A stretch of 64,000 nt of DNA from Aporrectodea caliginosa (lineage: Eukaryota > Annelida > Clitellata > Crassiclitellata > Lumbricidae), in contig JACEVL010000770.1 in NCBI GenBank assembly GCA_020284085.1, positions 835,001-899,000 of the forward strand, read 5' to 3'. Shown here in pieces: positions 37,706 to 49,991 of this stretch. Both the position numbers and the translations under genes were made by a program. The notes beneath the pieces were generated by a model. The model had not been told where the DNA came from and ran no database searches. It was given only the letters and a program-made list of their open reading frames with translations. Numbering within the stretch: position 1 is the first letter of the stretch; the number at the start of each line of letters is the position of its first letter.

Positions 37706-38468
37706 TTCTTTCTCTTTCTTTCTCTCTGTCTCTCTGTCTCTGTCTCTCTGTCTCTGTCTGTCTGTCTGTCTCTGTCTCTCTGTCTGTCTCTGTCTCTCTG
37801 TCTGTCTCTGTCTGTCTCTGTCTGTCTCTGTCTGTCTCTGTCTGTCTCTGTCTGTCTCTGTCTGTCTCTGTCTGTGTCTCTGCCTCTGTCTCTCACTCTG
37901 TCTCGCTCTGTCTCTGTCTGTCTCTGTCTGACTCTGTCTATCTCTGTCTGTCTCTGTCTCTGTCTCTGCCTGTCTCTGTCTGTGTCTCTGTCTGTGTCTC
38001 TGTATGTGTCTCTGTCTCTGCCTGTCTGTCTCTGACTCACTCTGTCTCTCTCTGTGTATCTCTGTGTCTCTCTGTCTCTATCTCTTGCTATCTCTCTCTT
38101 GCTCTCTCTCTCTCTCTCTGACTCTCTCTCTCTGTCTCTCTCTGTCTCTCTCTCTCTGTCTCTCTCTTTCTCTCTCAGTCTCTCTCTGTCTCTCTCAGTT
38201 TCTGTTTCTGTCTCTGTGTCTCTGTCTCTGTCTGTCTGTCTCTCTCTATCTCTCTCTGTCTCTCTTTGTGTCTCTCTGTGTCTCTCTGTCTCTGTCTCTC
38301 GCTCTCTCGCTCTCTGTCTGTCTCTGTCTGTCTGTCTGTCTCTGCCTCTGCCTCTGCCTCTGTCTCTATCTCTGTCTCTGTGTCTCTGTGTCTCTGTATC
38401 TCTGTATCTCTGTATCTGTCTCTGTCTCTGTTTCTGTCTCTGTCTCTGTATCTGTCTGTCTTTCTGTC

Positions 38469-38514
<46 letters not shown>

Positions 38515-38529
38515 GCTTTCTCTCTCGCT
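37653..38529. repeat. Polypyrimidine (TC)n/(TCTG)n tract, about 0.9 kb
   Basis: Runs of CTCT, CTGTCTGT and CTCTGT without interruption. Several Ser/Leu/Val/Cys frames on plus and Arg/Asp/Gln frames on minus are open through it and are artefacts. Confidence 0.95.
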
Positions 38530-38689
38530 ATGGTGAACGCGAACTTCGTTGATTAGAACAGATATGACACATACATTTTTAGCTGCTCTCTCCCGAACCT
38601 TCTTCCATGCTGTAAGAAGACCGATATTTTGGACTACTAGATCAATGACAACTAATTTACTGCAGCTTTAAGACCATCCTTCTCAGTCG

Positions 38690-38812
38690 GGGTTGGGTCG
38701 GGAGCGCTTCTGACCAATAACCTTGAAGGGGCGCTATATAAATCTTAGTAATGAATGATAACCTTGAAGGGGCGCTATATAAATCTTAGTAACGAATGAA
38801 TGAATAAAGTTA
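38690..38812 (+). mobile_element. SINE 3' fragment, internally duplicated
   Basis: GGGAGCGCTTCTGACC, then CCTTGAAGGGGCGCTATATA. The last 50 bases, CCTTGAAGG through TAGTAA and GAATGA, are present twice in tandem. Confidence 0.8.
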
Positions 38813-38824
38813 TAAAAGGCAATT

Positions 38825-39005
38825 TTATACAGAGGCGGCCGTTGACAGTCCTTGACGATTTTTTGCTATGTATGCGAGGACAAAACTGCCGCCCCTTACT
38901 CATAAATTATATCTTTTTGATGAAAGTGACTATCATGTATTCTTTCGGAATTTGCCGCCCCTTGAAAAGTGCCGCTCTTTCCTCCCGCAGATTTTTGTGG
39001 CCCAC
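38825..39005 (-). mobile_element. hAT-like repeat fragment, homologous to 53758-53940
   Basis: Reversed, it matches 53800-53940: shared AAGGGGCGGCAAA, CATCAAAAAGA versus CGTCAAAAAGA, GGGGCGGCA followed by TTTTGTCCT, and the final GTCAA-GGCCG-like part. The terminal repeat is not present. Confidence 0.75.
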
Positions 39006-39740
39006 TATGGAGGAATAAATTCACGTGCAAACACTAGATGTATTCATAATTAATTATGATAACACCTCATTGAGTGACTTGAGTTCGAGTTGGACTATTT
39101 ATTGTCTATAACGCCAACTATCTCAATTATGCGAATCGGTCACTAAACTCTTTTCAAAGAGTGATTGATTGCTGGGCTCAGATTTACTTGAACTTTTGAT
39201 AGCTGTTAATGGATATGAAATTTATGTTTGAGAAATCTCTTATAATCGTTTTAGAAATCTCGGTTTAACTGTTGAACGACGCAAAATTGTCCAACGTTTA
39301 AGGCTTTTTATTGGATTTCACAGTGGCTGTCTGAGGGAGTCCTTCGAATGTCGGTTCTATTGCTTTTCAGTCTCCCTTATTTTAATGCTCCTCTATTCTA
39401 CTCATTCTGATCCAGCGATTTCTATAGCTCCGTTATAATAAAACACACAAGGCATCAAGTAGAGATTTTTTTTACTGATTGCAATAGTTAGCAATATTGA
39501 TTGGTCCACATTGATCGATTGGACTTATCTGGTAATATTGATGGATCATCAGAAGCATCTATGGTGCCAGGGTTTGCAGATCCTTCGGCTGTAGCGCTGA
39601 CACAACAGTAAATCAACAGCTGGACAGCCTTTCATTACCGACTAGATTGGTTGATTGCGAGTTTCATGTTTGCATTATGCACTGGAATGCACGGCCCTGA
39701 TGCAGATGATAACGATGCTAAAAATGATGCTTATGCTGCT
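39006..39740. other. No gene seen
   Basis: AT-rich, only short frames. Confidence 0.5.
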
Positions 39741-39763
39741 GCTGCTACTGATGATGATGATAG

Positions 39764-40100
<337 letters not shown>

Positions 40101-40109
40101 ATTAGAGAA

Positions 40110-42190
40110 CTTCTATAGAGCCACTGTAATAGTGCTGAAGACATCAGTCAATTATCGCTGCCAAGAAGAATCGGAGTGCATGCCTACTTGGAAGTCGAGT
40201 GCGGCAGTCGAAGTCAAGAGGGAAATCGAGTAAGGCACGGAAATAGCCGACGGACTCCGAGAAGTTATGGGTTTTAGTCGAGATCTGAAGACCTGCAGTA
40301 GACTCGTTTGTCGGAAGAGAGTGCCAGAGTCTACAGGGCCAGCAAAAGAAATGAAGTGCATACCGAAAGTTGTCCTTGCCCCACTGCATAGTCAGAGCAA
40401 GGCGGTCAGACAACCTGGTCGAGCAGGGACAAGTGTTGGCAAGGTAACATACATGTAGAGTAAACTAGTGTGGTTGGATTAACTATAAAGCCTTTCAGAC
40501 GATCAGCCTGGTCTGGAAGGCTATTCGCGAGGCAGAGGTGAGCGGCAAAAGAATTAGCAATATGTTGCACTTACAACCTTCATAAATCCTTTAGAAATAT
40601 CAAATCGAGATTCAGAAAGGTCAAATTGACCAGAATTTGGATAAGCAGCTCGAATAAAATATGCTTCGAGACAGACCCGAGGACGGTCAGAGAATTTCCA
40701 AATTTCGGACCAGTCACCGCCAAAGTATGGAGATCCAGTTCAGTCGGAATTTGCAAGAAAAGGTCTTTCTTTGGCCATCTCTTTGAAATGCTATAGTAAC
40801 TATCCTTGTTTTCTTTTTCATATTTTTCGTCTTCACCTCTCTGCTATTCATCTTCTACTTCCCTCAATCAACATATTCGCCTTTCCTTCTTTCGCAAATA
40901 AAGCCCTCTTTGTCTAATCGAAAATCTAAACTATCCTTCCCCTCTTTTCCCCTAAAACGGCAATCAAAGGAAATTGCGATCAAAATTGAACGTCGATGGT
41001 TTTACCTGATTTCGGTTTTATCCTCCGTTCTTTGCTCTAACTCGGCGTTCACTCCGCTGCAGCAAGAACAAAGAAATCTGGACTCGAGTTGTCAGCCTCC
41101 GTGTCAGCCTCATTCGCAATCGACTGCTGAGTGAGGAATAGGGATGGTGGCTGTGTTGGCTGCTCTCTTCTACGGACGGAGACGCCAATATGCGCTCGGT
41201 CGCTCGCGCGGGCAATCGCCGGCTCTAGGTGATCGCATCAGCAACGCGTTTCCTAGCGATGACCGTCAGGCGCACTGACCATGCATTGTCCAGATTGACT
41301 GGTCATTCATTTGAATCTCGCTTGACACGGCAGGTCAGAAGGGTTGTCGAACTCGTGACACGCCTCGATTGCGAACAATCAATCAGCTGGGCCACATTTT
41401 CCTCCATTGTTATACGAGCGAACACCTAGAAGGCATGAATACTCTGCTGGAAAGCCGAGTGGACCCATTCATCATGTTTGGGCTTCTCATCACCGGTGGT
41501 AACCCAGAAGCGATAGAATCTTGTGGATATTTAGATGGGACAGTTGAATTTTCCAATCTTCAAGCAGCCTAATACTTCTGTTTCTCATTAGCTTGGTTTA
41601 ACCCAGTTAAATAGCTGTAAGTAAACCATGGTGAAAATGCAGCTGCGAAAAAATCGATAGTAGTCCGGCAAATACTTCGCTTTGCTAGTATACAAAGCAT
41701 ACTTCAGCATTGAAATCTAAGCATTTTTTTATTAATTATAGGCCTAGTATTCACGGAAATCATTAAAAACTGAAGACAGCTTATATCGAAGCAAAATTTT
41801 AAATTTCTTTTATCATCGACGAAAACTCTACAGGGATGATAAAATTCAGTAAGAAAGCAAAATCGTGTTGAAAAGTGTAATAATAAGTATGGTAATTTTT
41901 TCGTACTTGACGATGCTTTGCATTACCTAATGTGCTTAGGCCCATAGTAACCTATTCTGACAAAAAGCTCGACAGTATTAAACGAATGGCTTATATTCGA
42001 CTGCTGCAGAGTGTGTCTGTTGTTAGCCGAACATCGACTGACGCCTATTGTGTTATAATTCAATGAGATCAGATCCTCATAATAGACTGCATCTTTATCC
42101 CGAGCCATTTGGTCCGTTGCACCTGCAGAGAACAACACCATTAAACGAAATGATTTCCAACAACTGCTGATGAAAAAACAAAGCAACCAA
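40110..42190. other. No gene recognised; dispersed repeat at 40120-40460
   Basis: 40310-40350 (GGAAGAGAGTGCCAGAGTCT) belongs to the dispersed family also at 16.6 kb. The plus-strand frames at 41229-41572 have no recognised motif. Confidence 0.45.
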
Positions 42191-42194
42191 GTAA

Positions 42195-42475
42195 GTAAGT
42201 ATATTCTTTATTGACCAATTAATCCACTTTGGTGTATACAGACATCCAATAAAAAAATCAGTTTTAAAGTAGGCCTATATAGCACGCTGGCAATAAATGT
42301 TTTGCGCAGCAGGCTGTCATCTGTCATAGGGACGGGTCGGAGCAAATAGTATATAGGTGGGTTAGGTGGGGGGGGTAGTAGTTGGTGCAGGACATGACCA
42401 AGGTCCGCCAGGACAGCCCAAAGAGCGCCGGTGAATAAGCTGGTCTCCCTGAGGCGGCTTTTGTGGGGCACTTAG
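42195..42475 (-). mobile_element. Retroposon 3'-end fragment (second family)
   Basis: TATTCTTTATTGACCAATTA, then ATCCACTTTGGTGTATACA, the same order as 27.6 and 50.7 kb. A G-rich stretch and GTGCAGGACATGACC follow; 50.9 kb has the related GGAGCAGGTCATGCAGTG. Confidence 0.5.
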
Positions 42476-42479
42476 AAAT

Positions 42480-43100
42480 TTCGAAGATTTACATTATTTT
42501 ACATTTACGAAGGCGAATGTCGGCGTTTTCGCCTAAAATCATAGCAAACGCTAGCACTCGAACTGTAAGACTACTTGTCAGACCATACCTACACGCATAG
42601 GCCAAACTGGCTAGACCGATTTGCGACCTGTAAATAAAGATACCAAGTGCAAAATATGTATGCAGAAAATTGTTATATTCATCATTGTAAAATTCAAAAC
42701 AGCACCTGAATATCCTTTAATATAGATAGAGTCCAAATACGTACAACGTTGGAATGATAGGCTGCGCATGTTGTAAATGAGAGATATATAATTATACTGA
42801 TCATATCAAGACAGTGAGTATACTAGTATGCATAATTTGTATGCATATACTGTACATAAAATACGGAATGACGAATGCACGACAATGGGTTCTAATGCAG
42901 TGCAATGCTGTGAGGAAGACGGCCAATCAATTTTTCAGACAATGGTTGCCATTAGTGTATCGAGCCCCGAGCGAGATGAGAAAGCAGAATTGAGAGGCGG
43001 AGTGGAGTGATGGCACCAAGCAATAACTCTTAACCTCTGCATTTCAGAACAACCTATCTAATAGGAAGCATTTGCCCTCATTATTAATAAGGTGTGAACA
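42480..43100. other. No gene seen
   Basis: AT-rich, short frames only. Confidence 0.5.
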
Positions 43101-43210
43101 TACGGAACTATACATACATTGATACATACATACATACATACATACATACATACATACATACATACATACATACATACATACATACATACATACATACATA
43201 CATACATACA
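43101..43210. repeat. (ACAT)n microsatellite, left flank of the transposon
   Basis: About 26 uninterrupted units ending 4 bases before the left terminal repeat. Confidence 0.95.
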
Positions 43211-43389
43211 ATTTTAGGGTGGTCCCATCCATAATGACAAATTTTCATGTTGTTTCTTTTTTATCCTCCAACCCACCATTTGGTGATATGACTTATAGAG
43301 ACTCTTTAACCAAAATATTTTCAATATATAAAATTATTTAGGACTTGCCCGAACCAGTTGAAGTTACGATAATTGCGCATGCTCACGTA

Positions 43390-45123
43390 ATTTCAGTTTC
43401 GTTGTTTTAAATTATGAACTATATTGTTACTGGAATTTCTCCAGCTGTGCCACTGCAAACTCAACAACCTCATCCTTCCATGATGCAATCATGGCTACCA
43501 GTATCGATACTGGTCTCTGGACATTATGTGATCAAGCTGTTGTCTGTACCAAAGCTTGATGATGTAACGGCAGTAACAATGTCACATGCAATGGTCGATA
43601 GCATTGATGAATAGGGTTTGCATAATCGTATCAAAGGTCTATGCTTTGATACTACAGCCTCAAATACTGTAAGAAATGGTGGCTTGTGCGTATTGTTGCA
43701 AAGAGAAATAGGTTGAGAGCTCCTAAATTTAGCATGCCTACACCACATTTCTGAAATCATGTTGGAGACGGTTTTTAGCCTGTATGATGTATCGAAGTCT
43801 CCCAACACTGAGCTATATGGCCATTGGCCACTTTAAAGATTTCTGGCCTAGAATAGACCAGGCCTCCTTTTCCACAGCCACAGAGAATGAGCAGATGACA
43901 GCCATGATTGCACCATGGAAGTCATCCTTCTATTTAGTTTGCAGTGGCAGAGCTGAAGAAATTCCAGCCAAGAGATGACTACTGGGAACTTCTTGAACTA
44001 TCTATCGTAGTCCTCTGTGGCATTTCACCACATAAAATACATTTCCGCTATCCAGGAGCTATTCACCGTGCGCGGTGGAAAGCCAGAGCCATTTGCTCAC
44101 TTAAAATGTGGATATTCCACTCACAATATGAACATCTTCACTGTCTGCAGCCCGGTTCAACCATAACTTGGAAGTTTCGTGGCCTTCATATGGTGAACAA
44201 GTCTGGAATCATCTGAAGGAAGTGTCACTCTTTGTGACAGGCATTATATTTGTCAAATACTGGATCCAGTGCGCATCGTCTACAGAGGCTCCCAAAAATG
44301 ACCTGAATATGCTCTTCATGCTGTCGAAGAGACTTCTGGTAAAGACCCATAACGAAAATTCAGGTTCTGTCGCGCCATTAAAACGAATCCCGCTATTCCA
44401 AGAACCTATAACGAAAGGACTCCACAACTTCGTTACTACATCAACCATGAGATCCTTCCACATTTTGGAAATCTCTTAGGACTTTCTACAGTATGATCCA
44501 AGCGAATGGGGTCTCATTCAAACATAAATGAGGTCATCTGATTGTCTTTGTCTGGTCATACCTAAATCAAGAACTATTCTCGGTGAACGAGCTTTTTCGG
44601 TTGCTGGGCCTGCCTTTTGGAACTCTCTTCCTGTATCTGTGCGCTGTGCTCAGTCGCTTGTGTCGTTTCGTTCTCGGCTGAAAACTTACCTCTTTCAAAT
44701 TGCTTATCCACCTTAGGCTGCCTCTCTGTCTCTTACGGACTGATCTTCTGGATGTTGACCTGATTACGGATTGTTTTGATGCGCCATCGGTTGATGCCTT
44801 GTGCATTAGACACCGGCGCAATAGAAGTTGCTAATTACATTACATTACATTACATACCAAAGAAGCCGCGAGGTTGCCCAATCTGTTAAAGAGGTCACCA
44901 AATAAAATGATTTTATTTTTTTTTATTTTGAGGTTAATTATCTCGCTGAAAGATGTTTAGTGCAAGAATTTAAGTCTTCTCTAACTAGTGCAAGAATTTA
45001 AGTCTTCTCTAACAAGAAATGAAGAACAAAGGCAGTTCTTGTTACAGGTTGTAGAGGAACATAGGAAGCTGTTCTCAGCGCCAAGAAAGACTGCAGCCAT
45101 ACTAAGGTCAAAATCGGATGACT
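43390..45123 (+). pseudogene. Transposase-like protein of an unassigned family, broken
   Basis: Plus-strand frames, interrupted by stops and frameshifts, spell a protein with GLCFDTTASNT (about 43634-43669), GGLCVLLQREIG, LACLHHISEIMLETVF (about 43730-43776) and further hydrophobic/charged segments to about 44480. It resumes after the LINE insert with LAERCLVQEFKSSL and ends NEEQRQFLLQVVEEHRKLFS before a stop near 45123. From memory, proteins with this order (DTTASNT, then an ACRHHI-type motif, then NDxAERG and EEQxQFLLQ) occur as multicopy hypothetical genes in invertebrates. The Asp in FDTT could belong to an RNase H-like core; this is inference. At least four stops and one 28-bp frameshifting duplication (44958-45013) make it dead. 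Confidence 0.6.
44528..44860 (+). pseudogene. LINE 3' end nested in the DNA transposon
   Basis: Encodes the C-terminus of an L2/CR1-like reverse transcriptase (RTILGERAFSVAGPAFWNSL, then SFRSRLKTYLFQIA) and ends in four ATTAC units at about 44836-44856. The transposase reading breaks off just before it and resumes after it, so it inserted into the older transposon. Confidence 0.8.
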
Positions 45124-45505
45124 GACAAATTCATCGGCAAAATTAATGTTGATGTTCTCGGCTACATTTTCTGATTATTTTCGAAGTTTTGCAGTCAGTA
45201 TCTTAAGCTGATAATAAAATTAACCCATTCTTACGACTTTTATACCATTATTCAGTAATTGTATTGTAGCTGCACATTAATTATTTGCTTGTATGCAATT
45301 ATGTTAAACCCTGCTGAGTACCGATGTCATGATAAAGTTTGAGGAAACCAGCAGCAAATTATGAAAACTTTGTCAGCTGTGGGCAAGTCCTAAATATTAT
45401 TATTTTCATTTAAATTTTTAACTGCGACCCATTAATACCTGACGTCACCATATGCCGGGTTGGAGAACTAATTTAAACAACTTTCATTTTCTAGGACCAC
45501 CCTAA

Positions 45506-45686
45506 CATACATACCTAACATACATACATACATACATACATACATACATACATACATACATACATACATACATACATACATACATACATACATACATACA
45601 TACATACATACATACATACATACATACATACATACATACATACATACATACATACATACATACATACATACATACATACATACAGC
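45506..45686. repeat. (ACAT)n microsatellite, right flank of the transposon
   Basis: Over 40 units, with a second CCTAACATAC word a few bases after the terminal repeat. Possible partial target-site or slippage scar. Confidence 0.9.
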
Positions 45687-46111
45687 CAACTGCGTCGCCC
45701 GGCTAATGGCTATTCTGCTGAAGTTCTTTCATATATCAGATTATTAGGGATACGCTCCACTGGCTCCCCGGCGAGCACACAATAAACCTCTGGATTCTCC
45801 TTCTGTGACGGGCCTCTTGGTCGGCAGCGTCCCAACATACGTCAGGAGGATTCATGTTCCATCCTCAAGTCATCCGTTCGTTTGCGCTGTCTAATGTTCG
45901 TGGATATATGCAAGTGTCGCTCTTCGGAACATCAACTCTCGGCCATAATGCCTTCTCATGTCTTGTTTTTATTTCGAAGCGCATAGAACAGTCTTCCGCT
46001 TCCAAACGCTTGAGGTTGCATTTGCCTCTGTTCAGCAAACATTTGCAAACTGTCTTATTTAGCTCAGTATGGCAGTCATGTGAGGAACTGTAGACAACCT
46101 GTATTGTCTCG

Positions 46112-46335
46112 ATACATACATACATACAAACATACATACATACATGCATACATACATACATACATACAAACATACATACATACATGCATACATACATACA
46201 TATATACATACATACATAGTACATACATACATACATATATAGATACATACATAGATACATAGATACATACATACATACATACATACATACATACATACAT
46301 ACATACATACATACATACATACATACGTACATACA

Positions 46336-46369
<34 letters not shown>

Positions 46370-46430
46370 CATACATACATACATACATACATACATACAT
46401 ACATACATACATACATGCATGCATGCATAC
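46112..46430. repeat. (ACAT)n microsatellite with variant blocks
   Basis: About 320 bases of ACAT units with interspersed GCAT, AGAT and ATAT variants; a direct 60-bp-scale repetition is visible in its first third. Confidence 0.9.
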
Positions 46431-46734
46431 AGCCATTAACGGTGTTCAACAAATTTCTTTGAATGTCACTTTGCACACCATTTGATATTGTTGCTTGTAC
46501 AGAAATAAAATTTCCTACAAAATTTCAGGTCTCTCTGTCAATATTTGGGTGTTGCTCCTTGAGATTGAAGTTTCAATAATATAAAAAGCCTCGCGAATGC
46601 AATTTAATATCAGCTATGAACAAACACAGCATGAAATTAAAGTGTCACTGATCAAATCATAGTTTGAATCATAGGGGATTCGTAAGCTCAAAGCTTTCGG
46701 TCACAAGTGTCACATAATTAATAAGTTAAAATAT

Positions 46735-47100
46735 TACAGAGTCTCACTGTTCCCATGTCCAATCAACTAAGTCGAGTCCTTGGACGCTGTGAAATCTCGT
46801 AATTAAGCTACCGAAGACTGTGACGTTAGAATGTTCTCTCAAGCATTTGGTATTCGTTTCCTGCTGTCCTCAACAACCTGTATTAACTTCTGTATTTCTT
46901 GCTCTGATTTTGCGATCGATTGATTAAATGCAAAGCCACTGAACGCTCTGCTGAATCATTAACAACTTTCAGCGACTTGACGACTGTTATGCCAGTCGAC
47001 AGCGACGGTATCTCATTCCAGGAATCTGGATCGATGACTGACAAAGTGTCCATATCTATGCCAAGAGATATCAAGGCAGCAGTTTAAGTGGAGGTCACCA
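46735..47100 (-). pseudogene. Second copy of the transposase-like family, C-terminal part
   Basis: The minus strand reads LKVVNDSAERSVAL (about 46930-46970) followed, after a frameshift, by EQEIQKLIQVVEDSRKRIP (about 46860-46915). This is the same order as LAERCLVQEF and EEQRQFLLQVVEEHRKLFS in the element at 43.4-45.1 kb. Upstream minus-strand sequence to about 47540 may belong to it but is too decayed to read. No TTAGGGTGGTCC end was seen nearby. Confidence 0.55.
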
Positions 47101-47539
47101 GTTCATGCAATGTCTTCTTCTCCAACTGGTCACACATTGCTTTAATCCTGCGAACTCTCCAATCACGTCCACTCCGGATCATTGATTAAACCATTAACGT
47201 TTTCTCTTCACTAGTACTAGTAGTAGTGTCAGTTACACTGTGCAATAACAAAGATCATTAGCGTCGCCATCCTCCTTCATCCAGGCTTGGGACTGGCACT
47301 GTCAGAGTTTTCTCTTCGCTGGAAACCTTCACAGAGATCAATAACAGTTCCGCAAGTTCAGGTCTATGGTGGTTTTGTAGACTTTCATTGCTGCCTGTGA
47401 CACAACCTTGCTTATGTCAGAAGACTCAGTACTGACTGATCCGTTGGAACAACAGCAGGTCTTTAAATGTGGCTTCGGCATCCAATGGACATGCAATCCA
47501 AGCAGGAACGTAGATACGTGATGCAAAAATGTAAAACTG

Positions 47540-49620
47540 TCAAATTCTTTGACTCACTACTGGTAAGCTTGAATTCATCACGAAATAAGCAGATTCCCAG
47601 GCAATGAATACCTTTAGCCATCCACCTTGCCATAATGATAAGCTCCTGGCAGCCGGAAGTGGTAATGTTTGGGAGTTGGGAGGGGACAGTCCAAAATCAG
47701 AATCTCTCCTGTCCGTTACAACACTTCCGACACCTCATCTTTTCCATCCGCCTCGCCTCAGGACGACACTTCCTCCACTCATGCATCACCATCGCCAGAC
47801 GTTTTCATAGACTCCGTGAAGGATTCAGATGTCGGAATGGTGTTTGAAGACTTCCTTTACAGAAGTACTTGGCAAGTAGCATCGTAACAGACCAACGTCT
47901 TCGTCATTCGTCGTGTTTATTGTTAAGCATAAGTGTTCCACGAGAAGCAAGACAGTGTAGTTTTTCTTATAAATAGATAACGGCGCTATATCATGTATGC
48001 TGAAATGCAGTGAGCACAAAAACGAATGATTAGAATGCGTATGCAATGTTTGCAATTGTATTGTAACGCACATACAGTGTATTAATGCAAGACGAAAGCG
48101 AGTTTTCGAAACTCCATTATTTTTTAGGAGGAAAAGATAACGGCTTTTTTTGTTTTTGTGCAAAGTTTATGTTATTTCATCTTGCATTTTCTACATGACA
48201 TGCTCATATCGCCAAAGGTCAATGCCAGAATGAAAAGTGGATCCAGGTTTATAAGCTTTCCGACTTCTTTAGCCGTCTTACCATTTTCCCCGCGACACTG
48301 ACCTTGGCGTGCACCGCCCATCAGTTAATTTCCCCTCATATGACCACTAATCTGTGCCAATCTGTATAAACTGCATTTCCGCAAAGTTCGTTTTTCTTAC
48401 ATTTTCTTACCATCACTGATTGCGTTTTTGCGAAATAGAGACTAAATCCTTTCTCAAGTAACGCAATTTGTCATTATTTTAGTCGCTGCAGTGTCGTTCT
48501 ACATATAGGGACCTACTTAGCTAAATTGCTGGATTAAAATGTTGCCGATCACATATTTATGAGACTTTATCGACAAACAGTCGATAAAGCTTTGCTTTAT
48601 TGCAGTGACATCTTAGAACATGCTTCATTACTTATTATGTCTATAATATTTTAATGATCGTGTTATAAAATATGTTTGTAAGTTGCGGCGCAACATAAAG
48701 TAGTGCATGCATCTCATTCCTATGAGACTACAGAAAGTTGCAGACACGTGTTTGCTATGCATTCGACCACCGTCTAAAGGTTATGATCTCGCTGGAGTTT
48801 GTACTAAGACGACCACAAGACTCGGTTAAAAGCTGCATCTCCCGCTATGCACCTGTTTGCACTTATTAGGTTGCTGATATTTCTTGCACTCATAGTTGTT
48901 GTCGTATCATCATTATACTTATACTTTATCATGTCTGTATAGCAGATTACCAATATTAATTATTAGTCTTATAGCCATGGCACTCTGCGGTTCCTTGGTT
49001 CACACATAAACTTAATGTATCTAGAAGTTCTTGGTTCATAGAGTGCTCGCTGGACATCCTAATTGAAATTCTTCCTGGGCTAATATACACACTCCCAGCT
49101 GCCAAAACACCCATTATGACTATTAGGTATCCTAGTAACATGTTATTTTAATAGGTCTTAGGTTCTCGATATTCTTATTTCGTAGTTGTTGCTTATCATC
49201 ATCATTATCATCGTATTTATTTAACAACTGCATGTCTGCATAGCAACTGAACAGCATGAATTAGACCGATGACCACCAACTCGCTCAAGTCTGCTGCCTA
49301 TATGAGAGTACGGCTGGACATCATTATTTTCGCAGCGCAGATGTCAGAACACTAATCACGATTCCTCCCTAACAGCGTTGTAGGCCTACGCAACTTCAAA
49401 GCCGCACGCGTTCAGAGTCAGCATCTTGGTGATGGGCTTACTGTCTAATCTTCGCTCTTGTTCACCTTTTAAGCCCAGCTGCTCATGTGCGTCTCGGAAT
49501 GTGCATTCACCTTTGAAGTCACTCTACGCTTATGCTTAGTACATGGTAAGGCAAGAGCGATACATGATGTGCTTTAAATGCGGTAAACAGTCAATTTTAC
49601 ATACATACATTGTGTATATA
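47540..49620. other. No gene recognised
   Basis: Overlapping plus-strand frames at 47604-47887 could contain a coding exon end (VFIDSVKDSDVGMVFEDFLY) but have no domain support. The rest is AT-rich with short frames. Confidence 0.45.
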
Positions 49621-49636
49621 TATGTATGTATGAGCA

Positions 49637-49848
49637 CTTGTTATAGCGCCCCTTCAAGATTTCTACTCAGAGGCGCTCCCGACTACAGCGCGGACACTGA
49701 ATCGGAGTTTCACGCCGAAGCGCATGAGCAATTGCGAGTGAAGGACTTGCCCAGGGTCCCTACGCGGCGGCTTTGAGGTGGATTCGAACCCGCAACCCTC
49801 CAGCTGCAAGGCACCGAACATACCCCTAAACCACCGCGCCCCAAAATG
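49637..49848 (-). mobile_element. tRNA-derived SINE, near complete
   Basis: On the minus strand: box A-like TGGTTTAGGGGTATG, box B GGGTTCGAATCC, a body with GGGTCCCTACG-type and GTGAAACTCCGATTCAGTG words, and 3' end CTTGAAGGGGCGCTATAACA running into a short CATA tail. Same family as 49992-50205 and 54339-54540. Confidence 0.85.
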
Positions 49849-49991
49849 GCGTGGCATCCATTCAAATGGGTAGCGGTGGTGATATATCTCACCCCGTCAC
49901 CCGGTCAATTCATCTATAAATAATCCTATCACATGAGGTTTTTATGGTTGTATATGAATGTATGTATACGCATTCATTCATTCATTCATTT

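Larger units (their letters stand above)
43214..45505 (+). mobile_element. Decayed DNA transposon, 2.3 kb, 12-bp perfect terminal inverted repeats
   Basis: TTAGGGTGGTCC at 43214-43225 is exactly inverted as GGACCACCCTAA at 45494-45505. Both outer flanks are (ACAT)n arrays, so the element appears to have jumped into a microsatellite; the target duplication cannot be read there. Inside is a transposase-like pseudogene in plus orientation and a nested LINE 3' end. I cannot place it in a named superfamily. Confidence 0.7.

Noticed and set aside
37626..38556. Ser/Leu/Val/Cys-rich and Arg/Asp/Gln-rich frames
   Set aside because: Translation of a pure TC/TCTG tract on both strands.
45468..46476. 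Tyr/Val/Cys/Met repeat proteins
   Set aside because: Translation of (ACAT)n; the same artefact appears at 21.1, 43.1, 54.6 and 60.7 kb.
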